Shown: one piece after another, positions 1-10,438 of the stretch
Layout: each line of letters opens with the position of its first letter
Position numbering within the stretch: the stretch's first letter is position 1
NCBI RefSeq assembly: GCF_001421485.1
Contig: NZ_LMKK01000003.1
Location: 744,001-808,000, forward strand
Length of the DNA stretch: 64,000 bases
Source of the DNA: Agreia sp. Leaf210
GTDB lineage: Bacteria; Actinomycetota; Actinomycetes; Actinomycetales; Microbacteriaceae
Reading direction: 5' to 3'
The notes under the pieces: generated by a model
Databases searched by the model: none
What the model saw: the letters and a program-made list of their open reading frames with translations, nothing else
What the model was told of the DNA's origin: nothing
Translations under genes and position numbers: made by a program

Positions 1-1569
1 GACGGCGGTGTCGAAGACGGTGCGCGCTTCGGGATCGCTCTCGATGACGGCCCGGATGTCGGACGCCTCCTTGTAGCGCGGGTGCTTCGTATCGAAGATG
101 CCCGAGAGCGAGATGTCCTTGCCCATGATGGGCGGCGGCATCGCCTTGGTGAGCTTGTCGCCCATGCCGAAGGGGAAGCCGAGCACCCGGGAGGAGTCCT
201 TCAGCGCCTGCTTGGCCTTGATCGTTCCGTAGGTGACGATCTGGGCCACGCGTTCGTCGCCGTACTTATCGGTGACGTACTTGATGACCTCGCCGCGGCG
301 ACGGTCGTCGAAGTCGACGTCGAAGTCGGGCATGGAGACGCGGTCGGGGTTGAGGAATCGCTCGAAGATGAGGCCGTGTCTGATGGGGTCGAGGCCTGTG
401 ATGTTCAGCGCGTACGCGACCATCGAGCCCGCTCCCGAACCACGACCCGGACCGACCCGGATTCCGTTCTTCTTCGCCCAACTGATGAAGTCGGCGACCA
501 CGAGGAAGTAGCCCGGGAACCCCATCTGCAGGATGACTCCGGTCTCGTACTCCGCACGCGCGCGCACATCGTCGGGGATGCCGCCCGGGTAGCGGGCCAT
601 GAGGCCCGTCTCGACCTCCTTGACCAACCAGGTGTCCTCGGTCTCGCCCTCGGGGACCGGGAAACGGGGCATGTAGTTGGCCGACGTGTTGAAGACGGTC
701 TCGCAACGCTCGGCGATGAGCAGCGTGTTGTCGCACGACTCGGGGTGGTCGCGGAAGAGGTGCCGCATCTCGGCCGCTGACTTCAGGTAGAACTCGTCTG
801 CGTCGAACTTGAACCGGTTGGGATCGGAGAGCGTCGAACCCGACTGCACGCACAGCAGCGCCGCGTGGCTCGTCGCATCGTGGGCATGCGTGTAGTGCAA
901 GTCGTTGGTCGCGACCAGCGGCAGATCGAGTTCTTTGGCAAGCCGCAGCAGGTCCGGCATGATCTGCCGCTCGATGCCGAGCCCGTGATCCATGATCTCG
1001 GCGAAGTAGTTCTCTTTGCCGAAGATGTCGCGGTAGTCCGCAGCAGCCTTACGCGCCTCGTCGTACTGCCCGAGGCGCAGACGAGTCTGGATCTCGCCGC
1101 TCGGGCAGCCGGTGGTGGCGATGAGCCCCTTCGAGTACATGCTCAGCAGCTCGCGGTCCATACGCGGCTTGAAGTAATAGCCCTCGATCGACGCGCGCGA
1201 CGACAACCGGAAGAGATTGTGCATACCCTCCGTCGTCTCGGAGAGCAGCGTCATATGGGTGTAGGCACCCGATCCGGAGACATCGTCTCGCCCGGAGTTC
1301 GGCCCGCCCCACTTCACTCGCGTCTTGTCGCCGCGAGCGGTTCCCGGCGTGATGTAGGCCTCGGTCCCGATGATGGGCTTGATACCCGCATCCGTGGCCG
1401 TCTTCCAGAAATCGAACGCCCCGAAGACGTTGCCGTGGTCGGTGACGGCAACGGCCGGCATCCCCTGCTCTACAGCGGCTTCGATCAGGGGTTTCACCCG
1501 TGCGGCACCATCGAGCATCGAGTACTCGCTGTGCACGTGGAGGTGAACGAATGAATCCTGAGAAGGCAC
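1..1569 (-). CDS. dnaE1: DNA polymerase III alpha subunit, N-terminal part (3' end outside window)
   Basis: Replicative polymerase catalytic subunit. The frame is open from 1569 to the window edge, so only the first 523 codons are seen. The N-terminus carries the PHP domain signature ([16 protein letters not shown], then [12 protein letters not shown]), followed by the polymerase core with [16 protein letters not shown] and the catalytic acidic motif [10 protein letters not shown]. The start is GTG at 1569: an in-frame TAG lies five codons upstream, leaving no earlier start. It is the last visible gene of the long minus-strand run that begins at mraZ, 66 bases after the rluD stop. The identity is secure; the choice of DnaE1 over the DnaE2 mutasome paralogue rests on the intact PHP start and the division-cluster context. 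Confidence 0.95.
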   Translation of the reverse strand, partial: MPSQDSFVHLHVHSEYSMLDGAARVKPLIEAAVEQGMPAVAVTDHGNVFGAFDFWKTATDAGIKPIIGTEAYITPGTARGDKTRVKWGGPNSGRDDVSGSGAYTHMTLLSETTEGMHNLFRLSSRASIEGYYFKPRMDRELLSMYSKGLIATTGCPSGEIQTRLRLGQYDEARKAAADYRDIFGKENYFAEIMDHGLGIERQIMPDLLRLAKELDLPLVATNDLHYTHAHDATSHAALLCVQSGSTLSDPNRFKFDADEFYLKSAAEMRHLFRDHPESCDNTLLIAERCETVFNTSANYMPRFPVPEGETEDTWLVKEVETGLMARYPGGIPDDVRARAEYETGVILQMGFPGYFLVVADFISWAKKNGIRVGPGRGSGAGSMVAYALNITGLDPIRHGLIFERFLNPDRVSMPDFDVDFDDRRRGEVIKYVTDKYGDERVAQIVTYGTIKAKQALKDSSRVLGFPFGMGDKLTKAMPPPIMGKDISLSGIFDTKHPRYKEASDIRAVIESDPEARTVFDTAV

Positions 1570-1635
1570 AGATGACTCCGACTAAAGCTGGGGTGAGAGG
1601 TCTCAAGTTTACGTCGGCTCCCCCGACAGACGACC

Positions 1636-2559
1636 TCAGTCTCGTCGGAGAATGTCGAGCGCGTTCTGCAGATCGAGCGGGTACGGCGATTCGAACGACA
1701 CGTACTCGCGGCTTCTCGGGTGGATGAAGCCCAGACGCTTTGCGTGCAGCCACTGCCTGGTGAGACCGAGACGCGCAGAGATGGTCGGGTCGGCGCCGTA
1801 CATCGCGTCTCCGACGCACGGATGCCGCTGTGCCGCCATATGGACACGGATCTGATGTGTGCGTCCGGTCTCGAGATGCACCTCGAGCAGAGAAGCCGAG
1901 GGGAAGGCCTCGAGCGTCTCGTAGTGCGTCACACTCGGTTTGCCCCCGGCGGTCACCGCGAACTTCCAGTCTGAGCGGGGATGGCGACCGATGGGAGCGT
2001 CGATGGTACCCGCGAGGGGGTCGGGATGGCCCTGCACGACAGCGTGATAGATCTTGTCGACCTCGCGGTCGTGGAACGCGCTCTTGAGCCAGGTGTAGGC
2101 CTCTTCGCTCTTCGCGACGACCATGAGTCCGCTGGTGCCCGCGTCGAGTCGATGCACGATACCGGCGCGCTCGGCGGCACCGCTCGTCGAGATGCGGTAG
2201 CCCGCACCCGCCAGGGCTCCGAGCACCGTCGGACCGGTCCAGCCGACGGAGGGATGCGCCGCGACACCGACAGGCTTGTCGATGACGACGATATCGTCGT
2301 CGTCGTAGACGATTCCCAGGTCAGGAACGTCGATCGGCACGATCTGGACTTCGGTCTTGGGGCTCCATGTGACCTCGAGCCATGAATCGGCCCTGAGCCG
2401 ATCGGACTTGCCGACCTCGACTCCGTCGACCGTCACCCCGCCGGCATCGAGGATCTCGGCCGCGAAGGTGCGCGAGAATCCGAGCATCTTCGCCAGAGCC
2501 GCGTCGACCCGACTGCCGTCAAGGCCATCCGGCACCGGGAATGACCGGTTCTCTGCCAT
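1636..2559 (-). CDS. rluD: RluA-family 23S rRNA pseudouridine synthase
   Basis: Converts uridine to pseudouridine in large-subunit rRNA. The 307-residue product has an N-terminal S4 RNA-binding segment (about residues 15-65) and the RluA catalytic motif [10 protein letters not shown], with the probable catalytic Asp at 139; a second conserved block, [10 protein letters not shown], is near 95-104. The frame stays open upstream, but the ATG at 2559 fits the family N-terminus and shares one base with the lspA stop (TGATG), which implies translational coupling. The lspA-rluD order is common in Gram-positive bacteria. Whether the target is the RluD or another RluA-type site cannot be told from sequence. 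Confidence 0.92.
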   Translation of the reverse strand: MAENRSFPVPDGLDGSRVDAALAKMLGFSRTFAAEILDAGGVTVDGVEVGKSDRLRADSWLEVTWSPKTEVQIVPIDVPDLGIVYDDDDIVVIDKPVGVAAHPSVGWTGPTVLGALAGAGYRISTSGAAERAGIVHRLDAGTSGLMVVAKSEEAYTWLKSAFHDREVDKIYHAVVQGHPDPLAGTIDAPIGRHPRSDWKFAVTAGGKPSVTHYETLEAFPSASLLEVHLETGRTHQIRVHMAAQRHPCVGDAMYGADPTISARLGLTRQWLHAKRLGFIHPRSREYVSFESPYPLDLQNALDILRRD

Positions 2560-3137
2560 CAGGAGGTCTCGCCGGGCGATGCCGCAGACGATCCCTGGAG
2601 CTCGTCCGACTCCTCGTCGCCCGGGCGAACCGGTCGAGAGCCGTCGAGGCCGATGCCTCGCAGAGTCAGGACGAGGAAGAGCCCCATGCTGACGACGATC
2701 GCCGTGTCGGCGATGTTGAAGATGGCCGGCAGCAGCGGGATACGGAGGAAGTCGATCACGTGCCCGACTCCGAAGCCCGGCTCCCGGAACAGACGATCCG
2801 TGAGATTGCCGAGCACGCCGCCGAGGAGGAGACCGAAGACGATCGCCCAACCGAGCGAGCGGATGCGCCGCGAGAACCAGACGATGAAGACGGTGACCGC
2901 TGACGCGAGGATCGAGAAGATCCAGGTGTAGGCGTTGCCTATAGAGAAGGCAGCGCCCGGGTTCTTGACGAACTGAAACTGGAGGAGGTCGCCCAGCACA
3001 GGGACGACCTCATCCGGTTTCAGCGTTGTGACAACGAAGTACTTGGAGCCTTGATCGAGGATAAACGCAGCGATTGCAACGAGAACCAGGACGATCAGGA
3101 CCCTGGGACTGGCCTTCGCGGCAGTCCTAGCCTCCAA
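2559..3137 (-). CDS. lspA: Lipoprotein signal peptidase II
   Basis: Membrane aspartyl protease that cleaves prolipoproteins before the lipidated cysteine. Four hydrophobic segments are visible. The two catalytic aspartates lie in NLTDR (Asp114) and FNIADTAI (Asp144), and the conserved Asp28 is present in LDQGSKY. The C-terminus is a 25-30 residue hydrophilic acidic tail longer than usual. The start is uncertain: the only upstream in-frame initiator is TTG at 3137, which overlaps the divIVA 3' end by 11 bases, and a GGAGG lies just downstream rather than upstream of it. The stop is coupled to rluD. A likely substrate in this window is the betaine-binding lipoprotein at 56696. Confidence 0.93.
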   Translation of the reverse strand: MEARTAAKASPRVLIVLVLVAIAAFILDQGSKYFVVTTLKPDEVVPVLGDLLQFQFVKNPGAAFSIGNAYTWIFSILASAVTVFIVWFSRRIRSLGWAIVFGLLLGGVLGNLTDRLFREPGFGVGHVIDFLRIPLLPAIFNIADTAIVVSMGLFLVLTLRGIGLDGSRPVRPGDEESDELQGSSAASPGETS

Positions 3138-3777
3138 AGCCGGTGTAGCTCGGAGCGGACGAGTTCGATCCGCCCTCGGTGCCCGACGAGTCGAGGTCGC
3201 GGAGCTGGCCCTCGATGTAGCTCTTCAGCTTCACGCGGTAGTCCTTCTCGAACGAACGGAGCTCGTCGATGCGGTGCTCGATGGCAGCCTTCTCCTGGTT
3301 GAGGCGGGCGAGATCGTTGCGCTGCTTGGTCTCGGCTTCAGCGACGATGCGCGCGGCGGTGGCGTGACCCTCGGCGATGAGTGAATCGCGCTTGTCCGCA
3401 CCCTCCTTGACGTGCTCGTCGTGCAGGCGGCGGGCCAGCTGGAGGAGGTTCGTGGTCGAGGCGGCGTCGTCTTCGACAGACGTGGCCGGAACAGCGGAGA
3501 CCGGGGCCGGAGCGGCCGCGACGGGCTCGGGGACGACCTCGTCGGCAACGGGCGCGTCGGAGACGGGCTCGGAGACGACAGGCGCGTCGGCGGCGGCCGA
3601 CGGAGCGGAACCACCGGAGGAGAGCTGAGCGCGAAGCTCCTCGTTCTCCTGGGTCAGTCGACGGAGTTCGACGACGACCTCGTCCAGGAAGTCATCGACC
3701 TCGTCCTGGTCGTAGCCCTCGCGGAACTTGGTCTGCGCGAAGCGCTTGTTAACAACGTCTTCTGGAGTTAACGCCAT
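3127..3777 (-). CDS. divIVA: DivIVA/Wag31 polar growth and cell-division scaffold
   Basis: Coiled-coil scaffold that marks poles and septa in actinobacteria. The N-terminal lipid-binding DivIVA signature is clear (LTPEDVVNKRFAQTKFREGY, then QDEVDDFLDEVV). The first coiled coil (about 30-52) is followed by an Ala/Pro/Val/Asp-rich linker of about 65 residues, and a second coiled coil runs from about 110 to 195; the 216-residue protein ends in a Gly/Ser tail. ATG 3777 has a good ribosome-binding site (AAGGTGG, 6 nt upstream). The 127-base gap before it (3778-3904), the largest in this part of the run, contains a TAATAA-like box and could hold a divIVA promoter. Confidence 0.95.
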   Translation of the reverse strand: MALTPEDVVNKRFAQTKFREGYDQDEVDDFLDEVVVELRRLTQENEELRAQLSSGGSAPSAAADAPVVSEPVSDAPVADEVVPEPVAAAPAPVSAVPATSVEDDAASTTNLLQLARRLHDEHVKEGADKRDSLIAEGHATAARIVAEAETKQRNDLARLNQEKAAIEHRIDELRSFEKDYRVKLKSYIEGQLRDLDSSGTEGGSNSSAPSYTGFGG

Positions 3778-3904
3778 GTTCTTCCACCTTTATTACATTC
3801 GACGAACGGGGATATCGCTAACCAACGCTAGCAATAAACACGGCGGCAGGCCGAATGGCCCACAGACACGTGTCTCGATTGTGCATGACACACACTACAG
3901 CCAG

Positions 3905-4213
3905 CTACGCCGGATACCTGACGAAGTTCAGGATGGACATGGCGATGATGACGAGCAGCATCACGATGCTCCACCCGAAATCGAACGCCACGGGTCCGAG
4001 TCGAAGCGGTGGGATGATGCGGCGGAAGAACTTGATCGGAGGATCGGTCACCGTGTACGCGACTTCCGCGATGAACAGGACGAAACCCGTGGGTCGCCAG
4101 GAACGCTGGAAACTCTGCACCAGGTCGAGAACGAACCGTCCCCACATGAGGAAGAAGTACACGAGCAGCGCGTAGTACGCGACTGTCGCAAGGATGATGA
4201 CGAGTAGATCCAC
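3905..4213 (-). CDS. YggT family membrane protein
   Basis: Small integral membrane protein of 102 residues with two hydrophobic blocks (about 3-25 and 80-98) flanking a conserved centre, VTDPPIKFFRRIIPPLRLGP, which is the YggT family signature. The function is poorly defined; it is usually encoded between sepF and divIVA in actinobacteria and is thought to act in division or osmotic tolerance. The start is GTG 4213, 7 bases after the sepF stop. Confidence 0.9.
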   Translation of the reverse strand: MDLLVIILATVAYYALLVYFFLMWGRFVLDLVQSFQRSWRPTGFVLFIAEVAYTVTDPPIKFFRRIIPPLRLGPVAFDFGWSIVMLLVIIAMSILNFVRYPA

Positions 4214-4220
4214 TCGTCAA

Positions 4221-4709
4221 TTATGACTGGACGAAGAAGGAAGACTCCGCGCGCGTGTCCGTCGAGGTGTCACCGGACACCGAGACGTGCGAGGGAGAGA
4301 GCAGGAACACCTTGCTCGTGACGCGCTCGATCTTTCCGTACAGCCCCTGCGACAGGCCTCCTGCGAAGTCGATGAGACGACGCGCGTCGGCATCGGTCAT
4401 CTGCGAAAGGTTGATGATCACAGGGATGCCCTCGCGGAAGTTCTCGGCGATGACCTGGGCATCTTTGTACTGCTTCGGGTGAACCGTGAGGATCTCGTTC
4501 ATTTCAGTGGGTGCCACGTTCTTCTGGATGTGCGTCTTGCGCAGCGGAGTGACCGGTGCCCGCGTTGCGGCCGGTGCGGCGTGCGTCTGCGCCGAGTGGG
4601 ACTGGGGAGCGGGGACCGGGGCGACGGGACCGGGGGCAGGAGTTTCGTACTCCAGCTCTTCGTCCGCCAGGCCCAGGTACACCATCGTCTTGCGAAGCGG
4701 GTTGGCCAT
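4221..4709 (-). CDS. sepF: Cell division protein SepF
   Basis: Membrane anchor and cross-linker of FtsZ; actinobacteria lack FtsA and ZipA, so SepF is probably the main Z-ring tether. The N-terminus [16 protein letters not shown] is a short family peptide, then a Pro/Ala-rich linker (about 20-65), then the globular DUF552 domain (about 66-150) with [19 protein letters not shown]. It has 162 residues, normal for the family. ATG 4709 has a strong GGAGG 7 nt upstream. It lies one gene downstream of ftsZ, as usual. Confidence 0.95.
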   Translation of the reverse strand: MANPLRKTMVYLGLADEELEYETPAPGPVAPVPAPQSHSAQTHAAPAATRAPVTPLRKTHIQKNVAPTEMNEILTVHPKQYKDAQVIAENFREGIPVIINLSQMTDADARRLIDFAGGLSQGLYGKIERVTSKVFLLSPSHVSVSGDTSTDTRAESSFFVQS

Positions 4710-4750
4710 TGTGTTCCTCCGGTATGTGATTCAGGTGCCTAGTCGCAAGA

Positions 4751-5422
4751 TTAACCGTCCGTCGGACGATTTCCAGTGATTGCGGTTCCAATTCGTAGGT
4801 GTGTCGCCCCTTCCGCGATGGCCGATTCGAAGTCGGCCGACATGCCGGTCGAGATCGACAGGGCGGCGGGCGCGATCAGCCGGATGCGCTCCGACAGTGC
4901 TCGGACCCGAGCGAAGGCGGCCTGGGGCTCCACGTCGAGGGGCGCCACGGCCATCAGCCCTTCAAGCCGGATGCCGGGGGCTCGGAGTGCGTGCTCGGTC
5001 AGCTCGTCGAGTTGGTCGGCCGCCGCTCCCCCGCGCGCGGGATCTTCCGTGAGATTCACTTGCAGGAAGATCGACGTCTGTGTGTCGTCGGAGGCGAGGG
5101 CATCGATGAGCGACGCCCTGTCCACGGAGTGGATGATGTGGGCGTAGGATCGCACCTGCCTGGCCTTCTTGCCCTGCAGCTGCCCCACGAAGTTCCATCG
5201 GAGATCGGCGAGGTCGGCGAGCTCGAGAGCCTTCTCGCGAGCCTCCTGGTGGCGATTCTCTGCGACGTCACGAACTCCCAGTTCGTAGAGTTTGCGAACG
5301 AGGGAGACCGGATGGAATTTGGTCACGGGAATGATCGTGAGGTCGTCGAGGGTACGCCCGGCTCGGGCCGCAGCTGCTGCGGCCCGAGCGGTGACCTCGG
5401 CGAGGCGTTCCTCGAGCGTCAC
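4751..5422 (-). CDS. yggS: YggS-type PLP-binding homeostasis protein
   Basis: PLP-binding TIM-barrel protein without known catalysis, acting in vitamin B6 and amino-acid homeostasis. The PLP lysine is in IPVTKFHP (Lys35 from the chosen start); later blocks include [17 protein letters not shown], and the phosphate-binding end [21 protein letters not shown]. The start GTG 5422 overlaps the ftsZ TGA by 4 bases (GTGA); the frame extends upstream inside ftsZ, but those residues do not match the family. The ftsZ-yggS-sepF order is standard. Confidence 0.93.
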   Translation of the reverse strand: MTLEERLAEVTARAAAAAARAGRTLDDLTIIPVTKFHPVSLVRKLYELGVRDVAENRHQEAREKALELADLADLRWNFVGQLQGKKARQVRSYAHIIHSVDRASLIDALASDDTQTSIFLQVNLTEDPARGGAAADQLDELTEHALRAPGIRLEGLMAVAPLDVEPQAAFARVRALSERIRLIAPAALSISTGMSADFESAIAEGATHLRIGTAITGNRPTDG

Positions 5423-6600
5423 TTGAGGAAGTCGGGAACGTCCAGGTCGGTGTCGTCGTCTTCGGACGCGGGGTCGAAGGCGACGGCACCGGTGAGGTGG
5501 TGCTCGCCGGTCTGCGACCACGACGGAGTCTCGGTGGCCGGCTCCTCGGCGTGACGCACCGGGGCCAGGGTCGAGATGGCGGTTCCACCTGCACCGTATG
5601 GATCTTTCTCGTCTGCCGATGCGACGAAGCTTCCACGCCTCTGCTCCGTGGCGTCGCCGCCGTCGAAACCGGCGGCGATGACGGTGACACGCACCTCGTC
5701 GCCCAGCGTGTCGTCGATGACGGCACCGAAGATGATGTTCGCCTCCGGGTGCACGGCGTCTTGAACGAGCTTGGCAGCATCGTTGATCTCGAAGATTCCG
5801 AGGTTCGATCCGCCCTGGATCGAGAGGAGCACCCCATGGGCTCCCTCGATGCTCGCTTCGAGAAGAGGCGAAGCAACGGCGAGCTCGGCAGCCTTGATGG
5901 CCCTGTCGGCTCCGCGAGACGACCCGATGCCCATCAGAGCCGAGCCCGCACCCTGCATAACGCTCTTGACGTCGGCGAAGTCGAGGTTGATGAGACCGGG
6001 AGTGGTGATGAGGTCGGTGATGCCCTGGACACCGGCGAGCAGAACCTGGTCTGCCGTCGAGAAGGCCTCGAGCATGCTGATACCGCGGTCGCTGATCTCG
6101 AGCAGGCGGTCGTTCGGAACGACGATGAGAGTGTCGACCTCGTTCTTCAGGGTCGCGACACCGTCTTCTGCCTGAGCCGCGCGGCGCTTGCCCTCGAAAC
6201 CGAAGGGCTTCGTGACGACACCGATGGTCAGCGCGCCGATCGATTTCGCGATGCGCGCGACGACGGGAGCACCGCCCGTTCCCGTTCCTCCACCCTCGCC
6301 CGCGGTGACGAAGACCATATCGGCGCCGGACAGGGCCTCCTCGATCTCCTCCGCGTGGTCTTCGGCGGCTCGACGGCCCACCTCGGGGTCGGCGCCGGCG
6401 CCGAGTCCGCGGGTGAGTTCGCGACCGACGTCGAGCTTCACATCGGCGTCGCTCATCAGCAGCGCCTGAGCATCGGTGTTGATGGCGATGAACTCGACAC
6501 CCCGCAGTCCGAGTTCGATCATGCGGTTGACGGCGTTGACGCCACCGCCGCCGATTCCGACAACTTTGATGACTGCGAGATAGTTCTGGTTGGTTGTCAC
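5419..6600 (-). CDS. ftsZ: Cell division GTPase FtsZ
   Basis: Tubulin-like GTPase forming the Z ring. The tubulin signature GGGTGTG is at 103-109, and the T7-loop region is [13 protein letters not shown]. The globular domain ends near residue 315, followed by a variable linker and the conserved C-terminal peptide DVPDFLK, which binds SepF and other partners. The length of 393 is normal. The start is taken at 6600, in the context of a GGAGG-like site. The 168 bases upstream hold an AT-rich island and a dyad, suggesting its own promoter. Confidence 0.98.
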   Translation of the reverse strand: MTTNQNYLAVIKVVGIGGGGVNAVNRMIELGLRGVEFIAINTDAQALLMSDADVKLDVGRELTRGLGAGADPEVGRRAAEDHAEEIEEALSGADMVFVTAGEGGGTGTGGAPVVARIAKSIGALTIGVVTKPFGFEGKRRAAQAEDGVATLKNEVDTLIVVPNDRLLEISDRGISMLEAFSTADQVLLAGVQGITDLITTPGLINLDFADVKSVMQGAGSALMGIGSSRGADRAIKAAELAVASPLLEASIEGAHGVLLSIQGGSNLGIFEINDAAKLVQDAVHPEANIIFGAVIDDTLGDEVRVTVIAAGFDGGDATEQRRGSFVASADEKDPYGAGGTAISTLAPVRHAEEPATETPSWSQTGEHHLTGAVAFDPASEDDDTDLDVPDFLK

Positions 6601-6616
6601 GTCCGGCCTCCGCTGG

Positions 6617-6647
6617 AACCCTAAACCTCTAGCTGAGACTTAAAGTT
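6617..6647 (-). promoter_or_regulatory. ftsZ upstream dyad, candidate regulator site
   Basis: An imperfect inverted repeat of two 13-base arms around a 5-base centre (9 of 13 pairs match) ends 17 bases before the ftsZ start. The adjoining 6648-6690 is unusually AT-rich for this genome and contains possible -10 boxes (GATATA or CATACT on the minus strand). An FtsR-type MerR activator of ftsZ is encoded in this window, so this dyad is a plausible binding site; that link is inference. Confidence 0.35.
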
Positions 6648-6768
6648 ATATCGAGTATGCATTTCTTTGTTTCGAACCTAAGGGCGTGGCTGGGTCCTGC
6701 TCCTCCACACGCCCCGCGTGTCGCGAACTGAGCGCGCAATGACGGGATGCCGAGGGTCGACCGCGCGC

Positions 6769-7893
6769 TCAGTGGGTGATCGGAGCCTCGGGCGAGGACA
6801 CATCGTATTCGGTGACGTCGGGAATGCCCGGATTCGAGATCATGCTCGCGACGATGCGCGCCTTCAGAGCCGAATCCTCGGCGCTCCCCCACACGACCCT
6901 CTGCCCATTCGTGAGAGCGAGCGTCACGGAATCCGGTGTCGCCGCGCTCACCGAGTCGACCTGGGCCAGAAACTCAGGGCTGAGGGCGAGGAGCACCTGG
7001 CTCGCGGCGGCAAAGCCGGGCGAATCGATCGGGTTGGCCGCCACATCGATGGTGGGGTACCCGGGCGCCCGGGCCGGCGTGGTTTCGACGACGACGCCGG
7101 CGGCATCCACCAGATTGAAGGCGCCGTCGGCGGCGACGGTCACGACAGGGCGCCTTTCGACGATCCGGATGACGAGCGTGTCCGGCGGGCGAGCCTCGGT
7201 GACGTAGCTCTGAATGAGAGGGAACGTCTCGAGAGTCTTTTTGACCTCACCGAAATCGACCAGTGTGAGCGGCCGACCGAGCTGATCGCCGAGCGCGGTC
7301 GACACCGCGCCCGCATCGACACGCGATGCGCCCTCGACCGTGATCGTGCGCACGGCGAGCAGGGGGGAATAGGCGGTCAGAACCACGACGAGAACCAGCG
7401 CCACGGTCGCGGCAAAACCCACCAGATACTTGCGGCGACGCGAGCGGGTCGCCTGCGTGAACCGCCGAGCCTCAGCCCGCTCGTATTTTCGACGACGCCT
7501 CTCGGCGTGGGCGAGACTCTTCTCGGCTTCGGCCGCCTTCTCGACGGTCGGGTCGGTTCGCCGGGTGAGCCACCACGGTTTGGAGCCCGACTCGTCGCCG
7601 TCGACGCCCACCGGTCCGCGGTCGTCGCCAGGCGATACCTCGGGCAGAGGCGATACCTCGGGCAGAGGGGGCAGGGGGCGGAATGCGGCCGGAGACTGGG
7701 CAGGCGGCGTTGCTGACGTCGGGACGACAGCGATCGGCTCGGTGATCGCCTCGACGCCGGATGCCGGAGTCTTCTTCGAACGACGCACGCCACCCGGCGC
7801 ACGCCTGCGAGAACCGGCGTCGCGGGATGCCGACGGCTGCTCGGCCTCCGGTGGCCCGGCAGGCGGCGGGGTCACGCCAGGAGGTCTTTTCAT
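6769..7893 (-). CDS. ftsQ: Cell division protein FtsQ/DivIB
   Basis: Bitopic divisome protein joining early and late division proteins with FtsL/FtsB. It has a long N-terminal cytoplasmic part (about 150 residues, Pro/Arg-rich), one membrane span near 152-172 ([16 protein letters not shown]), then a POTRA domain starting with [16 protein letters not shown], and the FtsQ beta domain. At 374 residues it is longer than many homologues because of the N-terminal region, which contains a tandem hexapeptide. It overlaps murC by 4 bases (ATGA) and is followed by the ftsZ promoter gap. Confidence 0.93.
   Translation of the reverse strand: MKRPPGVTPPPAGPPEAEQPSASRDAGSRRRAPGGVRRSKKTPASGVEAITEPIAVVPTSATPPAQSPAAFRPLPPLPEVSPLPEVSPGDDRGPVGVDGDESGSKPWWLTRRTDPTVEKAAEAEKSLAHAERRRRKYERAEARRFTQATRSRRRKYLVGFAATVALVLVVVLTAYSPLLAVRTITVEGASRVDAGAVSTALGDQLGRPLTLVDFGEVKKTLETFPLIQSYVTEARPPDTLVIRIVERRPVVTVAADGAFNLVDAAGVVVETTPARAPGYPTIDVAANPIDSPGFAAASQVLLALSPEFLAQVDSVSAATPDSVTLALTNGQRVVWGSAEDSALKARIVASMISNPGIPDVTEYDVSSPEAPITH
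7631..7666 (-). repeat. Two tandem 18-bp units inside ftsQ
   Basis: The 18-base unit at 7631-7648 is repeated exactly at 7649-7666. In the ftsQ frame this gives two copies of LPEVSP in the disordered cytoplasmic part. A six-codon unit keeps the frame and looks like slippage duplication. Confidence 0.85.
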
Positions 7894-9302
7894 GCCGCCG
7901 GGGGCGCCTGCGTCTCACGGGCGAGCGCGTCGAGCAGCTGCGGCACGATCAAGTTCACGTCACCGCATCCGAGGGTCACGACGAAGTCGCCGGGTCGGGC
8001 GATCGACGCCATGAAGTCGGCAGCCGTCTGCCAGTCGTCGATGTAACGGACGGTCTCGGGATCGGCGAACCTCTCGGAGACCAGAGCTCCCGTCACGCCG
8101 GGCACCGGATCTTCACGCGCTCCGCAGACGTCGAGCACGATGGTGAAATCAGCCGTGCGCTCGAGAGTCTCGGCGAACTCGCCGGCCATCAGCTGAGTGC
8201 GTGAGTACAGGTGGGGCTGGTGCACGGCGATGATGCGACCTTCCCCCACTACGGTGCGCGCGGCGGTGAGCGCCGCCTCGACCTCGGTCGGGTGATGGGC
8301 GTAGTCGTCGTAGACGCTGACTCCCCTCACGGTGTCGTGCAATTCGAATCGGCGACCGGTCCCGCCGAATCGGGCGATCGCATCCAGTGTCTCGGCGGGC
8401 GCGAAACCCATGCCGACCAGAACGGCGAAGGCCCCCGCTGCATTCAACGCATTGTGCCGACCGGGGACGAGCAGCGATCCCGCATAGTCATTGCCGAGAT
8501 ACCGCACCTGGAACGTGACGTTGTCGCCGGTCTCGACCGAATGCAGGCGCACGTCGGCGTCGACGTCTTCGCCGAAGCTCAACACACGGTGAGCGCCGAG
8601 CCGCTCGGACACCCGGATCGCGCCGGCGTCGTCGGCGGAGATGACGACGAGTTCCGAGGCCTCGTCGGCGAATGTCACGAACGCATCCTCGACGGCCTGC
8701 ACCGAGCCGTAGTGGTCGAGATGGTCTGGATCGACGTTCGTGATCAGCGCGACGACCTTGTCGTATAGAAGAAACGATCCATCGGACTCGTCGGCCTCGA
8801 GCACGAAGATCTCGCCCTCCCCGCTCGCCGAGCTCGTGCCGAGCGCCGAGATCACTCCGCCGTTGACGAAGCCGGGCTTCTGACCGAGCTCGATGAGTCC
8901 CGTCACGATCATGCCCGTCGAGGTGGTCTTTCCATGCGCGCCCGCGACCGCGATCAGGCGATGCCGGCCGGCTACCCAGGCCAACGCCTGAGAGCGGTGG
9001 AGGATGGGGATGCCGCGTTCTTTGGCGAGGAGGTATTCGGGGTTGTCGGGCCACAGCGCGCTCGTGACCACGAGGGTGTCTGCGTCACCGAGGTTCTCGG
9101 CCGCGTGACCGATGCTGACGCGCGCGCCGCGCTCCCGCAGAGCCTTCGTGCCCTTCGACTCCTTGGCATCGGACCCGGAGACAGGGATGCCGGCGTCGAT
9201 CATGAGCCGTGCGATGCCGCTCATGCCGGAGCCGCCGATGCCCACGAAATGCACCGCACCGAGCTCGGCGGGTATCTCTTGACTAAGGTCTGGCTTGATC
9301 AC
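7890..9302 (-). CDS. murC: UDP-N-acetylmuramate--L-alanine ligase
   Basis: Cytoplasmic ATP-dependent ligase adding the first amino acid to UDP-MurNAc. It has an N-terminal UDP-binding Rossmann domain ([16 protein letters not shown], 18-33), the Mur-ligase P-loop AGAHGKTT (120-127), the middle-domain acidic block [11 protein letters not shown], and the C-terminal domain with [11 protein letters not shown]. It has 470 residues, normal for the family. GTG 9302 is the start; 59 bases separate it from the murG stop. Confidence 0.97.
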   Translation of the reverse strand: MIKPDLSQEIPAELGAVHFVGIGGSGMSGIARLMIDAGIPVSGSDAKESKGTKALRERGARVSIGHAAENLGDADTLVVTSALWPDNPEYLLAKERGIPILHRSQALAWVAGRHRLIAVAGAHGKTTSTGMIVTGLIELGQKPGFVNGGVISALGTSSASGEGEIFVLEADESDGSFLLYDKVVALITNVDPDHLDHYGSVQAVEDAFVTFADEASELVVISADDAGAIRVSERLGAHRVLSFGEDVDADVRLHSVETGDNVTFQVRYLGNDYAGSLLVPGRHNALNAAGAFAVLVGMGFAPAETLDAIARFGGTGRRFELHDTVRGVSVYDDYAHHPTEVEAALTAARTVVGEGRIIAVHQPHLYSRTQLMAGEFAETLERTADFTIVLDVCGAREDPVPGVTGALVSERFADPETVRYIDDWQTAADFMASIARPGDFVVTLGCGDVNLIVPQLLDALARETQAPPAA

Positions 9303-9361
9303 GGGTACGACTCATCTCTTCGAACGGAACCCGGCACAGTGCGCCGGATCAGTGAACAAGG

Positions 9362-10438
9362 TTACGCTCTCGCCACTGCGCGCCGGATCAATTCGGCCAG
9401 GCGAGCATCGCCATCGTCAATGCCGACGCTGCGGGCGGCCTGAGCCATCGTCGCGATACGCGAACGATCGGCGAGCAGGCGACGCAGCTCGTCGGCGACG
9501 AAGCTCGGAGTGAACCGGGCATCGTCGACGAGAATGGCCGCGCCGGCCTCGACGAGGTCGTGGGCGTTGACCTTCTGCTCACCGTTGCCGACCGGGTAGG
9601 GAACGAGGACGCTCGGCAGACCGAGCACCGCCAGCTCGGAGACCGTCGCCGCCCCCGCTCGTGCGACGACCAGGTCGGCCGCGGCGAACGCGAGATCCAT
9701 GCGGTCGGAATACCTCACGACCACGTAGCCGTCGACACCGGGATCGACGAGGTCTGCCTTGTCGCCCCAGATATGAAGGATCTGCCACCCCGCGTCGAGA
9801 ACCTGGCCGTAGGCATCCCGAATCGTGTGATTGAGTCTTTGCGCCCCGAGCGATCCGCCGGTGACGAGGAGCACGGGTGCCATGGCGTCGAGGCCGAAAT
9901 TCCGCCTGGCGGGCTCCGCCGCCGCGGTCGTGTCGAGTGTGGCGATCTCGCTTCGGAGAGGCAGCCCCGTGAGCTGGGCGTGGGGCAAGGGCGTGCCCGC
10001 GAAGACGACGCCGACGTAGGGGGTGAACCGGGCGCCGAGCTTGTTCGCCAAGCCTGGCCGCGCGTTGGCCTCGTGGATGACGATGGGAACGCCGGCGCGA
10101 CGTGCCGCCAGGTAGGCGGGCGCCGCCGCGTAACCCCCGAACCCCACAACGACATCGACGGATCTCTCGGCGATGAGCGAGCGCAGCTGCGTGATGACAC
10201 CGAGGAGGCGGGGAAGGAAGGCGACTGCAGCCTTTCCCGGCCTGCGAGGAAAGGGAAGTCTGGGAATGGTCACGAGCTCGTAGCCGCGCAACGGGACGAG
10301 ACGCGCTTCCAGTCCCTCCGCCGTGCCGACCACGATGATCGATGCATCCGGCTCGCGGCGCATCAACTCGTCGGCGGTCGCGAGGAGAGGGTTCACGTGC
10401 CCGGCCGTTCCGCCGCCGGCAAGGAGATACGTGGTCAT
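9362..10438 (-). CDS. murG: UDP-GlcNAc lipid II glycosyltransferase
   Basis: GT28 enzyme on the inner membrane face that converts lipid I to lipid II. The N-terminal glycine motif AGGGTAGHVNP is at 7-17, the acceptor region includes VGFGGYAAAPAYLAARRAGV, and the donor site includes GGSLGAQRLN and the later ARAGAATVSELAVLGLPSVLVP. The chosen ATG 10438 has AGAAGG upstream and overlaps the ftsW stop (ATGA). The longer open frame upstream lies inside ftsW and is not family-like. Confidence 0.97.
   Translation of the reverse strand: MTTYLLAGGGTAGHVNPLLATADELMRREPDASIIVVGTAEGLEARLVPLRGYELVTIPRLPFPRRPGKAAVAFLPRLLGVITQLRSLIAERSVDVVVGFGGYAAAPAYLAARRAGVPIVIHEANARPGLANKLGARFTPYVGVVFAGTPLPHAQLTGLPLRSEIATLDTTAAAEPARRNFGLDAMAPVLLVTGGSLGAQRLNHTIRDAYGQVLDAGWQILHIWGDKADLVDPGVDGYVVVRYSDRMDLAFAAADLVVARAGAATVSELAVLGLPSVLVPYPVGNGEQKVNAHDLVEAGAAILVDDARFTPSFVADELRRLLADRSRIATMAQAARSVGIDDGDARLAELIRRAVARA

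Noticed and set aside
5497-6624. Plus-strand open frame of 375 codons opposite ftsZ
   Set aside because: Shadow frame: composition mirrors the ftsZ codons and no domain is visible.
6668-6682. GGTTCGAAA resembling a tRNA T-loop
   Set aside because: No acceptor, D or anticodon stems can be formed around it; it lies in the ftsZ promoter region.
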